Assembly (NCBI GenBank): GCA_015066345.1
Contig: SVOQ01000019.1
Coordinates: 1-48,831 of the forward strand
DNA length: 48,831 bases
Direction: 5' to 3'
DNA from: Oscillospiraceae bacterium
GTDB lineage: Bacteria; Bacillota; Clostridia; Oscillospirales; Acutalibacteraceae
Numbering within the stretch: the stretch's first letter is position 1; each line of letters begins with the position of its first letter. Both the position numbers and the translations under genes were made by a program. The notes under the pieces are model-generated. The model saw only the letters and a program-made list of their open reading frames with translations, was not told the origin of the DNA and searched no databases. Below, in pieces: positions 26,501-34,514 of this stretch.

Positions 26501-27367
26501 CATATACGGCGGTGCAATAACAGACTGAGCATTGGTATACCCACTGTCGGTATACAGTACAATTGAGCCGTCCTGTTCTTTTTTAGGATAAAGAGTTCCC
26601 AAATCCATAGTGAATTCAAAAATATTTTTATCCTGTTTCTTTTCTAAAACTATGCTTTCTTTGATTACGTTGCTTGAAATTTCATATTCAAGGTTAACAT
26701 CTTCAAATACATTCTCATACTTAACTGCACCCTTGCGTTTATCCACACCAAGGGCGTTTTCTTCTTCGCTTTTTACTGCGTTGTCACTATTAAGAGAATA
26801 GGTGCTGACTGTATCACCGTTCACAACCTCAGCACTTAAAAGCTCCGATTCCTCCGCAATATCCCCCGAAGCATTTTTCAAGCCATTCTGAGATGTTTTC
26901 GGAGCAAAACTGATTGTCGTATCAGCAATATCAATATCAATTTCATTGCTGCCGTCTTTTGAAATCCTTGAGGGAAATTTAACGGGTATATCAGACGAAA
27001 CGGGTTCGAAAACAGAATCTGTTGAAAAAATCTTTCCTGAATTCTTTTCTTCAATGGTAAAATCGTATTCCACCCATTTACTGTTCTTTTGATAATGTAC
27101 GGGTGATGAATATTTAGCCGCTATATATGAACCGTCGGATTGACGGAAATGCTTGGTATATTCATCACGCAAATCGGTAATTTCATTTAATACTTCAACC
27201 TCAGCTTCCGTATTCTCTGTGTTTTCTGAAGTATCTGTTGGTTGTGTGTCTTCGGTCATTTCAACTTCCTGTATCTCTGCAGCTATGGCAGGATTTGCCG
27301 CCGAGAAAACGCTGAAAAACATTATGGTTGCCATAATTACCGATAATATTTTTATTAACCGCTTCAT
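20534..27367 (-). CDS. secreted RHS/YD-repeat polymorphic toxin with JAB/DUF4329-like tip
   Basis: About 2277 residues. Signal peptide 1-30 (KRLIKILSVIMATIMFFSVF); acidic Thr/Glu linker; a beta region; a DNRLRE domain (about 350-500, with RTFVKFNLPELP and VTEDWNNTTLSPTWNDQP); RHS N-terminal region; carbohydrate-binding-like segments (about 970-1250); YD repeats (about 1260-2080) ending in the core signature YYLQSRYYDANIGRFINVDG and NNPIMFSDPSG. The tip (about 2104-2277) has VVAIVHSHPNCNGHIGNEFSD, GDWAVA and SYLAAPDGNLYLMVWD, the layout of DUF4329/JAB-type metallo-isopeptidase tips: HxHP plus a downstream Ser/Asp. RHS shells enclose the tip and release it after cleavage. ATG at 27367 (or 27376) with AAAGG upstream. 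The immunity candidate follows after 13 bases. Confidence 0.93.
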   Translation of the reverse strand: MKRLIKILSVIMATIMFFSVFSAANPAIAAEIQEVEMTEDTQPTDTSENTENTEAEVEVLNEITDLRDEYTKHFRQSDGSYIAAKYSSPVHYQKNSKWVEYDFTIEEKNSGKIFSTDSVFEPVSSDIPVKFPSRISKDGSNEIDIDIADTTISFAPKTSQNGLKNASGDIAEESELLSAEVVNGDTVSTYSLNSDNAVKSEEENALGVDKRKGAVKYENVFEDVNLEYEISSNVIKESIVLEKKQDKNIFEFTMDLGTLYPKKEQDGSIVLYTDSGYTNAQSVIAPPYMLDSNGVYSDLVSMELTPDGDKYTLTITADKNWLDDKQRIYPVIIDPTILLDINRQNTIDCYVDASSPNASYPYDYYLYAGHSTLGKTRTFVKFNLPELPDECCVIQNASLQIYQMSVDAGSEKRFISVHTVTEDWNNTTLSPTWNDQPEFATTALDYAELTYGCGDYYLFDITRAAKSWFENGKNYGVVIKGYDESKVGRAQIISAEYNITSVVYPTISVNYRNNKGTESYWSYSTYGVNTAGTAYINDYTGNLVYSLPILSSSGELMPLALSAVFNNYCANERLTAGKENSSRTTPGKGFRLSIQETVLTSDKYGLSGDNKDNYPYVYTDGDGTEHYIQKVTEKDKDDKETTVYKDEDGLGLTLTLNHNDCTYKITDKSDTQKCFNSEGNLCNIYDANGNNIHIAYKSENTEIGLQAKTRIAYITDGAGHKFTFSYYTFDGVETDYIETITDNAGRTIYFTTTGGFLRSVKYYDGTYSKIVYEAQNDETKDVYEESAEGLINYVLSNDGYGLNFDYTSKATGRRVNKVKEFGTNENGSFKLGQVVTFDRTEYNTTVIRSAGIDGLHYSNSYNATTESDTDTNKDGKLDGDDDILTTLQFDNTGRAVAQQIKYGNGSMVGAGSYDFTSSAGDTTTLDSKNRVSSTGSLGKSVVNLLTGGNAESTTGWTHSASSPSVATEKYMGKKSLKLTNSGLTGSGNVYYRQRVDGLTNGGTYTLSAYVKVGSVTKTAESKYTGAHLQINTVGTDGALDTAVRSEAICETTDTGIDNGWRRITATVTIPNDESHTFVYLCFRNMNGTAYFDCIQLESGSAANSFNILENSSFEKSSGGLPTGWSAINTSYTTSSNGTVTNGITTVAKANGTQSVRITGDPDIAKGYSQLIYVDGKADNTYIVSGWGRGYPVNSTFHTNGTDDKGTDDECDDEPKNIALFEIAVKVTYDCTDASKKVTEVEQYKDSACFNTTITSWQYASTPFSLEYSKPDEGCTYTPKYFQIVPRYSRQVNFVYFDHLMLVKEPSQTYTYDKEGNLLKATANSEQKANAEYDDNGNMTSYTDTLGNTTTMHYDNKHNLTHTTSEKGVTTGTAYNSNGTDSVSEIRNALKHDDATLAIRTNKEYHTGGEDYGINDGAYLKYYYDEHGNATHYTFNWATGAPKTTTDANGVTTTNKYYTSKEPDGTEIHDYTRLESVSTGSSKVTYTYDQTLTGKYGGNRMSSILFGSATKGETYSFKFDEYGNNYATYVGSQLLAENKYAENNGVLDLTTYGNGDKIEYTHNNLGLVTTRVKSGDSTTTYKWKYDASGTLLSHTDSGTGYKYTYAYDSLGRAIRQNVTMYAGDNAGTPVSFTENVYDKANNLTKLINNVGGRTMTQEYSYSALSGNTASEKYAKDNLPTQYTLPSNENVTYDYDSLNRLNRYTISLGTPIYVDYTYKKSDRNTGSSELYRTTQLSTEFIGNDTYTYYYDSVGNITSIKKGVRKSTDPESADFRKTDGAVAYRSYEYDDLYQLTRENNKSTNETKVWSYDDLGNIESVTIYPYSATTLSTSTKTITYNYGEKTETTPDGEVTSWNNILFGVDLNGNSTYEDAETITYDAIGNPTKYLGNDLLWTGRELYRYQNDNFRNTYYYDSEGLRSRKNIYIKNANGGFDYNGKVMYQYLGGLLTYQCTYNASDGVDKEMYFFYDSYSRLTAIRYISSIGDYYYYVTTNKQGDVLGLYSANGNLKVSYEYDAWGNCTVKDASGNPITSSVHIGNVNPIRYRSYYYDTDTGMYYLQSRYYDANIGRFINVDGTLNGNGDIIGFNMYAFCSNNPIMFSDPSGCGKLQDFKNWVSGKISEIRIKINRFFIKTHPYETITEAAIASGINLNERTQVTNLEYGQGITYNPDTNSYGLTTTVTGEHASVDMSLILSDPSVVAIVHSHPNCNGHIGNEFSDTIDNGGIISGDWAVAKSNQKDSYLAAPDGNLYLMVWDAEEYNQSLVSSDLPIDDTPVQCVF

Positions 27368-27376
27368 ATTTGCCAT

Positions 27377-27847
27377 CCTTTCTTAACTTTCTTTTTCTTG
27401 TTTTTCAACTGTCATAAATGCATTTGTGTTTAGTAATAAATCGGCACCAACCCCTTTTGATTTTTGGTTTCACTTATATATGACTGTTTTCGCAAAATAC
27501 TTCACAATTTTTTAAAATTTTCTCATTTTCGTAGCAATGTACAAAAATGCCCCGTCTGTTTGTGCAAAATAGATAGGGCATTAAAATACTAATATAAAAT
27601 TTATTTAATCCTTGATTCTTTCCAACTATAGTAGAGATCGATACCGAAAAAATCAAACCAGACCCAGGTAGGTTTTATATTAATTTTGCCAAAACACAAA
27701 CCTATTCCCCTATCCTTCCTTCTTTTCTCCGTCTTGATAACTCCATATAAAAAGTTTATAGTTGTTTTTACTTTAGTGAAAACTGATTACAACGAATATT
27801 TCAGGCAATACTTTTATTGACAAATTAATAAACCGAGGAGTGCCTGA
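27377..27847. other. intergenic region between RHS and sigG, no gene
   Basis: About 470 AT-rich bases between divergent genes. One hairpin is seen at 27546-27582: AATGCCC / GGGCATT, strengthened by an inner TCT/AGA pair, with T- or A-rich flanks on both sides. The only open frame is 60 codons, with no ribosome site and no recognisable protein. A promoter for sigG could not be assigned with confidence; a sigma-F type would be expected for this gene. No good promoter was found for the RHS gene either. Confidence 0.6.
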
Positions 27848-28615
27848 ATGTATTTTAATAAAGTTGAAATTTGTGGTATTAATACATCTTCATTAAAAGT
27901 TCTTACGGAAAAAGAGAAATGCAATCTTATTGATAAGGCTAAAGGCGGTGACAAACACGCACGTGAAACCCTCGTTATGGGAAATCTGAGACTTGTGTTG
28001 AGTGTAATACAAAGATTTGCGAATCGCGGAGAAAATCCCGATGACCTTTTTCAGGTTGGGTGTATAGGTCTTATGAAAGCTATTGATAATTTCGACACCG
28101 GTCACGATGTGCGTTTTTCCACCTACGCGGTACCGATGATTATCGGCGAAGTGAGAAGATACCTGAGGGATAACAACCCCGTAAGAGTGAGTCGTTCTAT
28201 GCGTGATACCGCCTATCACGCTATGCAAACCCGCGAAAGATTAAGCAATGAGCTTGACCGTGAACCGACAGTTGAAGAAATAGCAAAAGAATTAGGAAAA
28301 CCCAAAAGTGAAATTGTAATTGCCCTTGAAGCCATTGTTGACCCTGTATCATTTTATGAACCCGTCTATTCAAACGGCGGTGACACCATATACCTTATGG
28401 ACCAACTTGGGGACAACGAAAGTGACGGCGACTGGATAGATGAAATATCCATAAAAGAAGCCTTAAAAAATCTTCCGCCGAGAGAAAAGAAAATACTTTC
28501 AATGAGATTTATGAGAGGTATGACCCAAACGGAGGTTGCCGAAGAAATAGGAATTTCACAAGCTCAGGTTTCAAGACTCGAAAAAAATGCCATTAATACT
28601 ATTAAGAATAAATGA
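27848..28615 (+). CDS. sigG: forespore sigma factor SigG
   Basis: 255 residues. RNA polymerase sigma factor for late forespore genes during endospore formation. The N-terminal FNKVEICGINTSSLKVLTE is the SigG-specific signature. Region 2 is complete (NLRLVLSVIQRFANRGENPDDLFQVGCIGLMKAIDNFD..FSTYAVPMIIGEVRRYLRDNNPVRVSRS), region 3 has REPTVEEIA, and region 4 ends with MTQTEVAEEIGISQAQVSRLEKNA. The ATG has GAGGAG 8 bases upstream. It stands alone; the usual upstream partners spoIIGA and sigE are not here. A strong bidirectional terminator follows. With spoVAE it shows that the host is, or descends from, a spore former. Confidence 0.97.
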   Translation: MYFNKVEICGINTSSLKVLTEKEKCNLIDKAKGGDKHARETLVMGNLRLVLSVIQRFANRGENPDDLFQVGCIGLMKAIDNFDTGHDVRFSTYAVPMIIGEVRRYLRDNNPVRVSRSMRDTAYHAMQTRERLSNELDREPTVEEIAKELGKPKSEIVIALEAIVDPVSFYEPVYSNGGDTIYLMDQLGDNESDGDWIDEISIKEALKNLPPREKKILSMRFMRGMTQTEVAEEIGISQAQVSRLEKNAINTIKNK

Positions 28616-28645
28616 AAAACAGGTTGCCGTCGGCAACCTGTTTTT
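28615..28645. terminator. bidirectional terminator between sigG and GH92
   Basis: Perfect 14-15 base inverted repeat (AAAAACAGGTTGCCG / CGGCAACCTGTTTTT) with a minimal loop, flanked by A-run and T-run. It serves the convergent sigG and GH92 genes. Confidence 0.92.
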
Positions 28646-28649
28646 AATC

Positions 28650-30713
28650 TTACTTCAATTCATTCATTAATTCATCGTAAGTTATAACATCACTGTATTT
28701 TGAGATATCAAACTTTTTACCGAGAATTCGGATATTATCCACCATAGGTTTACAGTGGGTAAATATGGGTTTACCGGGTGTAATGGGATATATACCCAGG
28801 CAAGAGAAAATGTACCAGGCGGCAGTTGTGCCGTTGTCCTCGTCACCGGGGAAACCGTCAGTTTCCGCAGAGAATCCCTCATCACAGATTTTCTTTAACC
28901 AATACTCGGTTTTTTCGGGATAACCGAAGTAATTATAAATAAACGGAATATGGAAGCTTGGTTGATTGGAAATTGCACACTGACCCCAATCACAAGCCGC
29001 CATTTCGGTCATTTCGTGAATTTCTATATTATATCCTCCCACGCGGTATTCAACGGGTGCTGCGAAGAATTCATCAAGCTTCTCAATAAGTTTATCCTTA
29101 CCACCGAGAAGTTCCGCGTATCCTTCAAAATCGTGTTGCACCGCAAAGGTTGTCTGCCAAGCGGCGGCTTCGGTGTAATCGCCACCCCAGGAAATAGGGT
29201 CAAAATCGGGTTTGAAATTACCATTACTGTCCTTGGGTCGCATAAAGCCTGTTTCAGGGTCAAAAATATTCGAATAATTTTTTGCTCGTTTCAGGTACTT
29301 CTCTTTTTTATCCTCATAACCTAAAATTTCCGCCACACTCGCAAGGCAATAATCAAAATATGCCGCATCAAGAGTAAGATTTACGCTTTCGCGGTGTTTA
29401 TCGCAAGGCACATAACCCAACTCAAGGTAATCCTCGCAACCGTCACGACCGTAGGCGGCAAGTTTGGAATTGTTATTTGCGTGAAGTTCCATTCCCTCAA
29501 AGGCTTTTTTCAATAAATCTTCAGAAATAAGACCCTTTGTTGCAACATCCGCAATAACTGCATCAATTGCAGTACTGGGCATACAGTTTTTAGCATCCCC
29601 TGCAGTCCAACAAGGAAGCCACGCACCGTCAACATAATCCTGCACAAATCCCTCTATAATTTCAGGCAATTCTTTTTTTGCAACTATTGAATAGAAAGGA
29701 TAAATAGTTCTGTAAGTATCCCAGAAACCGTTATCGGTGTAACGCACACCGCTTAAGACCTTATCAACGCAAGGTGCGTAGTGAATGGGTTTACCGTTTT
29801 CGTCAGGTTCATAAGCCTTGTGAGGATATAAAAATGCTCTGTACATACAACTGTAAAACGTACGCATTTTTTCTTCGTCGGTTTCTACTTCAATTCTACT
29901 GAGATACTCGTTCCAGATATCTGCGTTTTCCCGACGAAGCTCCTCAAAACTACACTCTTTATAATCATTTTTTAAATTGCGGAGTGCCTGTTCGAAACTT
30001 ATAAATGATGTGGTAACCAAAAACTCAATATTTTTCTTTTTGAGGCACAAGTGAATACCCGTATTTGCACCTTTAATTGAAAGAGCATTTTCTCTGATAT
30101 TTTCATCGGCATTTTCAACTATTGTCTCGCAAACATCAACTGTATCCTCATCAAACTGAAAAACAAAATAACCCTTTATAATCCCCTTTTCATAGGGTCT
30201 GCCCTGATTGTAATCAGTCATACAATAAAGACGGTTGTTAGTTTCGTCATACTTGTATTCACAATTACCGCCAACAGGTAAAACAGAGAGGAATCGCTTG
30301 AAATCCTTATTATACGAAAGCCTCACTCTTGCACCGTACTCCGTAGGAGTAAGCTCAAAATCGCAAAAACTGCGTTTAAGGTAAATATTCATATAATCGG
30401 GCATCAAAACCGCTTTTTCAGGGTCAAAACCAGACCAACGCTGACCCGCCTTAAAATAGGGCTTTTCAATCTGGGGCATCATAACAATTGCACCGTGGTC
30501 ACCTATCCACGGACTGGGTTGGTGAGTAAGACGCACCCCCTCCAAGGAGCGGTCATCGGGGTGATAGTACCAAGAGCCCCTGCTCGTATCGGTCTGAGGA
30601 GCAAAGCCGGCAAAACCAAAGGGTCTTTGTACTAACGGCAAAGTATTTCCCTGGGAAAAACGGTGCAAAGATTTAGAGCCCTGTCTTATGTTTACGTACT
30701 TCAAATAATCCAT
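28650..30713 (-). CDS. GH92 family alpha-mannosidase
   Basis: 687 residues, slightly short for the family (700-780). GH92 enzymes are calcium-dependent exo-alpha-mannosidases, mostly alpha-1,2, acting on N-glycans or yeast mannan. Motifs: N-terminal PFGFAGFAPQT and HQPSPWIGDHG; TDNGFWDTYRTIYPFYSIV; LPCWTAGDAKNCMPSTAIDAVIADV; GGDYTEAAAWQ (about 511, with the Glu of the family YTEG block); and GDEDNGTTAAWYIFSCLGIYPITPG (about 622, equivalent to GNDDxGQMSAW). No signal peptide, so it should act in the cytoplasm on imported oligosaccharides. AAGGGGG precedes the ATG. It is monocistronic, divergent from a GNAT gene and close to the GH38 operon, with which it probably shares substrates. Confidence 0.95.
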   Translation of the reverse strand: MDYLKYVNIRQGSKSLHRFSQGNTLPLVQRPFGFAGFAPQTDTSRGSWYYHPDDRSLEGVRLTHQPSPWIGDHGAIVMMPQIEKPYFKAGQRWSGFDPEKAVLMPDYMNIYLKRSFCDFELTPTEYGARVRLSYNKDFKRFLSVLPVGGNCEYKYDETNNRLYCMTDYNQGRPYEKGIIKGYFVFQFDEDTVDVCETIVENADENIRENALSIKGANTGIHLCLKKKNIEFLVTTSFISFEQALRNLKNDYKECSFEELRRENADIWNEYLSRIEVETDEEKMRTFYSCMYRAFLYPHKAYEPDENGKPIHYAPCVDKVLSGVRYTDNGFWDTYRTIYPFYSIVAKKELPEIIEGFVQDYVDGAWLPCWTAGDAKNCMPSTAIDAVIADVATKGLISEDLLKKAFEGMELHANNNSKLAAYGRDGCEDYLELGYVPCDKHRESVNLTLDAAYFDYCLASVAEILGYEDKKEKYLKRAKNYSNIFDPETGFMRPKDSNGNFKPDFDPISWGGDYTEAAAWQTTFAVQHDFEGYAELLGGKDKLIEKLDEFFAAPVEYRVGGYNIEIHEMTEMAACDWGQCAISNQPSFHIPFIYNYFGYPEKTEYWLKKICDEGFSAETDGFPGDEDNGTTAAWYIFSCLGIYPITPGKPIFTHCKPMVDNIRILGKKFDISKYSDVITYDELMNELK

Positions 30714-30750
30714 AATCAGTCCCCCTTAGGGATATAAATTCCATGAGAAA

Positions 30751-30779
30751 ATAATATCATAATAATCCTACGTCTTCAA
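30751..30779 (-). promoter_or_regulatory. promoter of the GH92 gene
   Basis: Minus strand TTGAAG (30774-30779), 17-base spacer, TATTAT (30751-30756), 38 bases before the ATG. Confidence 0.65.
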
Positions 30780-30802
30780 TGGTTTTCGTAAATATATTTT
30801 TG

Positions 30803-30831
30803 TTGCAAAAAGCATATTAAGTTGATATAAT
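30803..30831 (+). promoter_or_regulatory. promoter of the GNAT gene
   Basis: TTGCAA (30803-30808), 17-base spacer, TATAAT (30826-30831), 33 bases before the ATG at 30865. Confidence 0.78.
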
Positions 30832-30864
30832 TTTTCATAAAGAAATGTAAAGCAGGTGCTTATA

Positions 30865-31284
30865 ATGGATATAAAAGTATTTGATAAAATCCCCCCTGAA
30901 TCAAGATTTATCCGCGAAACGGTTTTTCTCGATGAACAGGGTTTTGAAAAAGAGTATGACGAAAACGATAATATCGCAAAGCATATTGTCATTTATGAAA
31001 ACGACGAGGCTATTGCAACTTGCCGTCTCTATTGGGACGACGAAGTAAACTGCTACCACGTTGGTAGAATAGCCGTTTTAAAACCTCACCGCGGTAAAGG
31101 TCTCGGCATTAAAATAGTAACCGAAGCCGAAAAGGTTATTAAAGAAATGGGCGGTAAAGAAGTTTTCATTTCGGGTCAGGTACAAGTAGTAGAATTTTAT
31201 GTTAAAAAACTCGGCTACACACAATACGGTGACGTATATTTAGAAGAAAAGAAACCCCACGTGGCATTAAAAAAATCTATATAA
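30865..31284 (+). CDS. GNAT family N-acetyltransferase
   Basis: 139 residues. Acetyl-CoA-dependent transferase of the GNAT fold. Visible: a start like ElaA-type members (IPPESRFIRETVFLDEQGFEKEYDENDN), then the acetyl-CoA loop in VGRIAVLKPHRGKGLGIKIV (R/HxxGxG/A form). The ATG at 30865 has AGGTG 6 bases upstream; the in-frame GTG at 30856 is part of that ribosome site. It has its own promoter and terminator. The substrate cannot be read from sequence. Confidence 0.88.
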   Translation: MDIKVFDKIPPESRFIRETVFLDEQGFEKEYDENDNIAKHIVIYENDEAIATCRLYWDDEVNCYHVGRIAVLKPHRGKGLGIKIVTEAEKVIKEMGGKEVFISGQVQVVEFYVKKLGYTQYGDVYLEEKKPHVALKKSI

Positions 31285-31293
31285 ACCAATGAT

Positions 31294-31348
31294 TAAACGA
31301 GGAAAAGAATCCGTTCTTTGAGAATCCGTTCTTCCCTCGTTTATTTTT
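31294..31348 (+). terminator. terminator after the GNAT gene
   Basis: Inverted repeat TAAACGAGG / CCTCGTTTA with further inner AAGAA/TTCTT pairing, followed by TTTTT. The loop contains GAATCCGTTCTT twice. Confidence 0.78.
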
Positions 31349-31414
31349 ATAAAAATCCTTTTAATTTCGCAAAATAAACATATATAGATGCTATTTTTAG
31401 TATGTTTTTCCAAT

Positions 31415-31443
31415 TTGTTTTACCAATACCATTGTGATATACT
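31415..31443 (+). promoter_or_regulatory. promoter of the GH38-GH127 operon
   Basis: TTGTTT (31415-31420), 17-base spacer, TATACT (31438-31443), with a further TATAAT just downstream; about 36 bases before the GH38 start. Confidence 0.58.
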
Positions 31444-31478
31444 TTATAATGTAATTCTATATATAAGGAGAAATCAAT

Positions 31479-34400
31479 ATGGTAGAAGCAATGATTGACA
31501 AGAATTTGTGGCTATATCGCAACAGGGCAATTGTACTTACCGAGCCCCTCGACAATTGGCAATACAGAATTCTTGATTATACAGACCGTGAAACCTATAT
31601 CCCACTTACAGACTGGGCAGATTACAACAATAACGTTACCTTCTGCGATCACAAAACCTGTATGTTGAAAACCACCTTCACCCCCAAAAAGCCCCTTGCA
31701 GACCAAGTGGCTTATCTTGAGCTGAAGGTTCCGCGTAACTGCGAGGCTTTCGTTTCAATTAACGGTGTGCGTTACGCAGGTATTGATAACAACACCCAAC
31801 GTTGCAAGGTTTTTCTTGAGAATTCAATGTACGACAAAGAAAACACCCTTGAGCTTGAAATATATGCCTGTACCTTCTGTGAAGCCGAACGAAAAGTTCA
31901 CCCCCTTGAAAACCCCGCTTACGTTATTGCGGATAAGGCTCTTGCAGATTTTTCATATTTTATGGATTTTGTCCGTGACCTTATAAAATACATAAAGAAT
32001 GATTACACCAAAAGTAAAGTTGTTAATCTCTTTGAAAACACAATACGTAAAAGCGACCTTTCTCTTGACTATCACGAATATCGTGAAAATGTTATAGCAA
32101 TTCATCAGGAATTACTTGACGGTTTAACGGCTCTTAAACTTCCCAATGATGACTGTATAGTTGACTGTGTCGCATCCACACATATTGACGTTGCGTGGCT
32201 CTGGCGTTTTAAAGATACCATCCGTAAATCAGGTCGCTCGGCACTTAATCAGCTCCGTCTTATGGACAGATATGATGAATTTGAATTTTCACTTTCTCAG
32301 CCCTCTGTTTATAACTACATAAAAGAGGTTTATCCCGATATATTTGAGCAGATTCGTCAGCGTGTAAAGGATGACAAATGGCGACTTGTGGGCCCTATGT
32401 GGGTTGAATCCGACCTTAATATTTCGGGTGCGGAGTCCCTTGTAAGAGAATTCCTTTATGGACATCAGTTCTTCAAAAAGGAATTCGGCAAAACAAGTGA
32501 CGTTTGTTGGATTCCCGATTCCTTCGGTTTTCCCGCTTCGCTCCCGCAAATTTTCACAAAATGCGGTATGAAAAGTTTTTACACAACAAAGGTACGTTGG
32601 CAGAATGCAAACCAATTCCCCTATAATGCCTTTGTATGGGAGGGTATTGACGGTAGTAACCTTTACGCAACCGTGCCCATAACAAAGGATTGCTACAACA
32701 ATTCAATCGACAATGAGAATCTCCGTATTATATCTGATAATTTACAGCAGAAGGATGCCTTTGACCACGTTCTTATGTCCTACGGCTACGGTGACGGCGG
32801 TGGCGGTGTAACTGACGAAATGCTGAAAAACTACCGACTCCTTAAGGATGCACCGGGTATGCCCGAGGTTAATATCACAAAAGCAGAGGATTTCTTTGCC
32901 GAAATGGACAAAAAGCGTGAAAAACTCCACGTATGGAAGGGTGAGCTTTGCGTTGAAACTCATCAGGGAACATACACCACCATTGCAGACGTTAAGCGTA
33001 ACAACCGCTACATTGAAATGGCTTTCAGAAGACTTGATTTGCTTTCGGTACTTGCAAACACAAAGGGTGCAAACGCAGGTTATGAGGAAACAGTAAAATA
33101 CTGGAAAAACCTTTTACTCTGTCAGTTCCACGATGTTCTTCCCGGCAGCTCCATTGATACCGTATACGATGATGCCGAAAAAATCTACAAGGAGCTTTTT
33201 GCCTTTGCAGAGAAGAAGGAAAAGGAGCTTATAGCAAAAGCCCTTTACAACGAGGCAGAAAACAAGGTTACTGTTTACAACCCCAACTCATTTACAGGCA
33301 GTGCTTATATCAGCGTTGATAAAAAATATGAAAGTGCCGCTTTTACAGATGGCAAGAATACCGCCAACGTTATTACTGACGCAAGGGGCAACTGTATTTT
33401 CTACGTAAAGGACCTTGAGGGCTTCAGCACAAGAACATATTGCAGAACAGAGGCTATTGAAACAAACGCCAAAATCACCGCAACCGAGGTTGACGGCAAA
33501 ATCAAAATTGAAACGCCCTGCTTCACCTTTGATATTTGTAATGACGGTACACTTAACAATTTCTACGATAAGCGCGTTGACCGATTTGTGGGTGATAAGC
33601 TTAATAATATTATCACATTCAAAGACGGTCCCGAGCACGAGGATGCATGGAATATTGATAAAGAGTACAAAAAAAGACCCGTTGATATGCAGTGGGATAA
33701 CACCCTTGAGCTTATTGATGCAAATGACGAGCGTGTTACCGTAAGAGTTACCAAAAAGCACAATGACACCATTCTTACGCAGGATATTGTTGCTTACTCA
33801 AATATTGCAAGAGTTGACTTTAAATCCCATATTGACTGGCAGGAAAAATATAAAATCCTTCAGGTTTCTTTCCCCGTTAATGTTACCGCAACTCAGGCAA
33901 GTTATGAAATTGCTTATGGTATTGTAAAACGTAACACTCACTCAAATACCCCTGCCGAAAAATGGAAGCACGAGTATGCGGCTCACCGTTTCACTGACTT
34001 GTCCGACGATGTGTACGGCGTATCAATCCTCAATGACTGTAAATACGGTCATAACGTTATTGACAACGATATGATTATGACCCTTTTACGTAATACGGAT
34101 AACCCATCTCGTTTCCGCGATACGGGTGAACATGATTTTGCTTACTCGATTTATCCCCATATTGGCGGTTTATCCGCAGGCAGAGTAGTTCAGGAAGGTT
34201 ATCTCTTCAACTCACCGTTTATTGTGTTTGAGGGTGAAAGCAACGAAAAACCGATTATTTCTCTTTCCAACGAAGGTCTTATTGTTGACTGCATAAAACC
34301 CGCCGAAGACGGCAACGGATATATCGTTCGTATGTATGAACCCTATGGCATACCCGGAAAAACCCGACTTATTGTTACAGCCGGTCTTAAAATAACTGAA

Positions 34401-34487
34401 GTTTCACCTCTTGAAGACTATATCGGCGAATGCTCGGGCGAAATTACATTCAAACCCTTTGAAATAAGAACATTCCGTGTATCTTGA
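31479..34487 (+). CDS. GH38 family alpha-mannosidase
   Basis: 1002 residues, normal for bacterial cytoplasmic GH38. Zinc-dependent retaining exo-alpha-mannosidase. Motifs: ASTHIDVAWLWRF (about 236, zinc His and Asp), WIPDSFGFPASLPQ (about 346, catalytic nucleophile Asp that also binds zinc) and CQFHDVLPGSSIDTVYDDAEK (about 550, zinc His). Beta-sandwich domains follow in the C-terminal half. No signal peptide. AAGGAG lies 8 bases before the ATG. First of four same-strand genes: the phosphoesterase starts 27 bases later, then an MFS carrier and GH127. Likely role: trimming of imported mannosides in the cytoplasm. Confidence 0.96.
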   Translation: MVEAMIDKNLWLYRNRAIVLTEPLDNWQYRILDYTDRETYIPLTDWADYNNNVTFCDHKTCMLKTTFTPKKPLADQVAYLELKVPRNCEAFVSINGVRYAGIDNNTQRCKVFLENSMYDKENTLELEIYACTFCEAERKVHPLENPAYVIADKALADFSYFMDFVRDLIKYIKNDYTKSKVVNLFENTIRKSDLSLDYHEYRENVIAIHQELLDGLTALKLPNDDCIVDCVASTHIDVAWLWRFKDTIRKSGRSALNQLRLMDRYDEFEFSLSQPSVYNYIKEVYPDIFEQIRQRVKDDKWRLVGPMWVESDLNISGAESLVREFLYGHQFFKKEFGKTSDVCWIPDSFGFPASLPQIFTKCGMKSFYTTKVRWQNANQFPYNAFVWEGIDGSNLYATVPITKDCYNNSIDNENLRIISDNLQQKDAFDHVLMSYGYGDGGGGVTDEMLKNYRLLKDAPGMPEVNITKAEDFFAEMDKKREKLHVWKGELCVETHQGTYTTIADVKRNNRYIEMAFRRLDLLSVLANTKGANAGYEETVKYWKNLLLCQFHDVLPGSSIDTVYDDAEKIYKELFAFAEKKEKELIAKALYNEAENKVTVYNPNSFTGSAYISVDKKYESAAFTDGKNTANVITDARGNCIFYVKDLEGFSTRTYCRTEAIETNAKITATEVDGKIKIETPCFTFDICNDGTLNNFYDKRVDRFVGDKLNNIITFKDGPEHEDAWNIDKEYKKRPVDMQWDNTLELIDANDERVTVRVTKKHNDTILTQDIVAYSNIARVDFKSHIDWQEKYKILQVSFPVNVTATQASYEIAYGIVKRNTHSNTPAEKWKHEYAAHRFTDLSDDVYGVSILNDCKYGHNVIDNDMIMTLLRNTDNPSRFRDTGEHDFAYSIYPHIGGLSAGRVVQEGYLFNSPFIVFEGESNEKPIISLSNEGLIVDCIKPAEDGNGYIVRMYEPYGIPGKTRLIVTAGLKITEVSPLEDYIGECSGEITFKPFEIRTFRVS

Positions 34488-34514
34488 TATATAAATTTTA
34501 AGGAGCGTGATATT

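Noticed and set aside
27474-27656. 60-codon open frame upstream of the RHS gene
   Set aside because: No ribosome site, no recognisable features, and an internal hairpin; treated as chance.
27377-27847. Riboswitch or structured RNA in the RHS-sigG gap
   Set aside because: Only one modest hairpin (27546-27582) was found; nothing matched a riboswitch core I know.
33288-33761. Minus-strand open frame of 157 codons inside the GH38 gene
   Set aside because: Antisense shadow of a well-conserved gene, with no ribosome site and no known domain.
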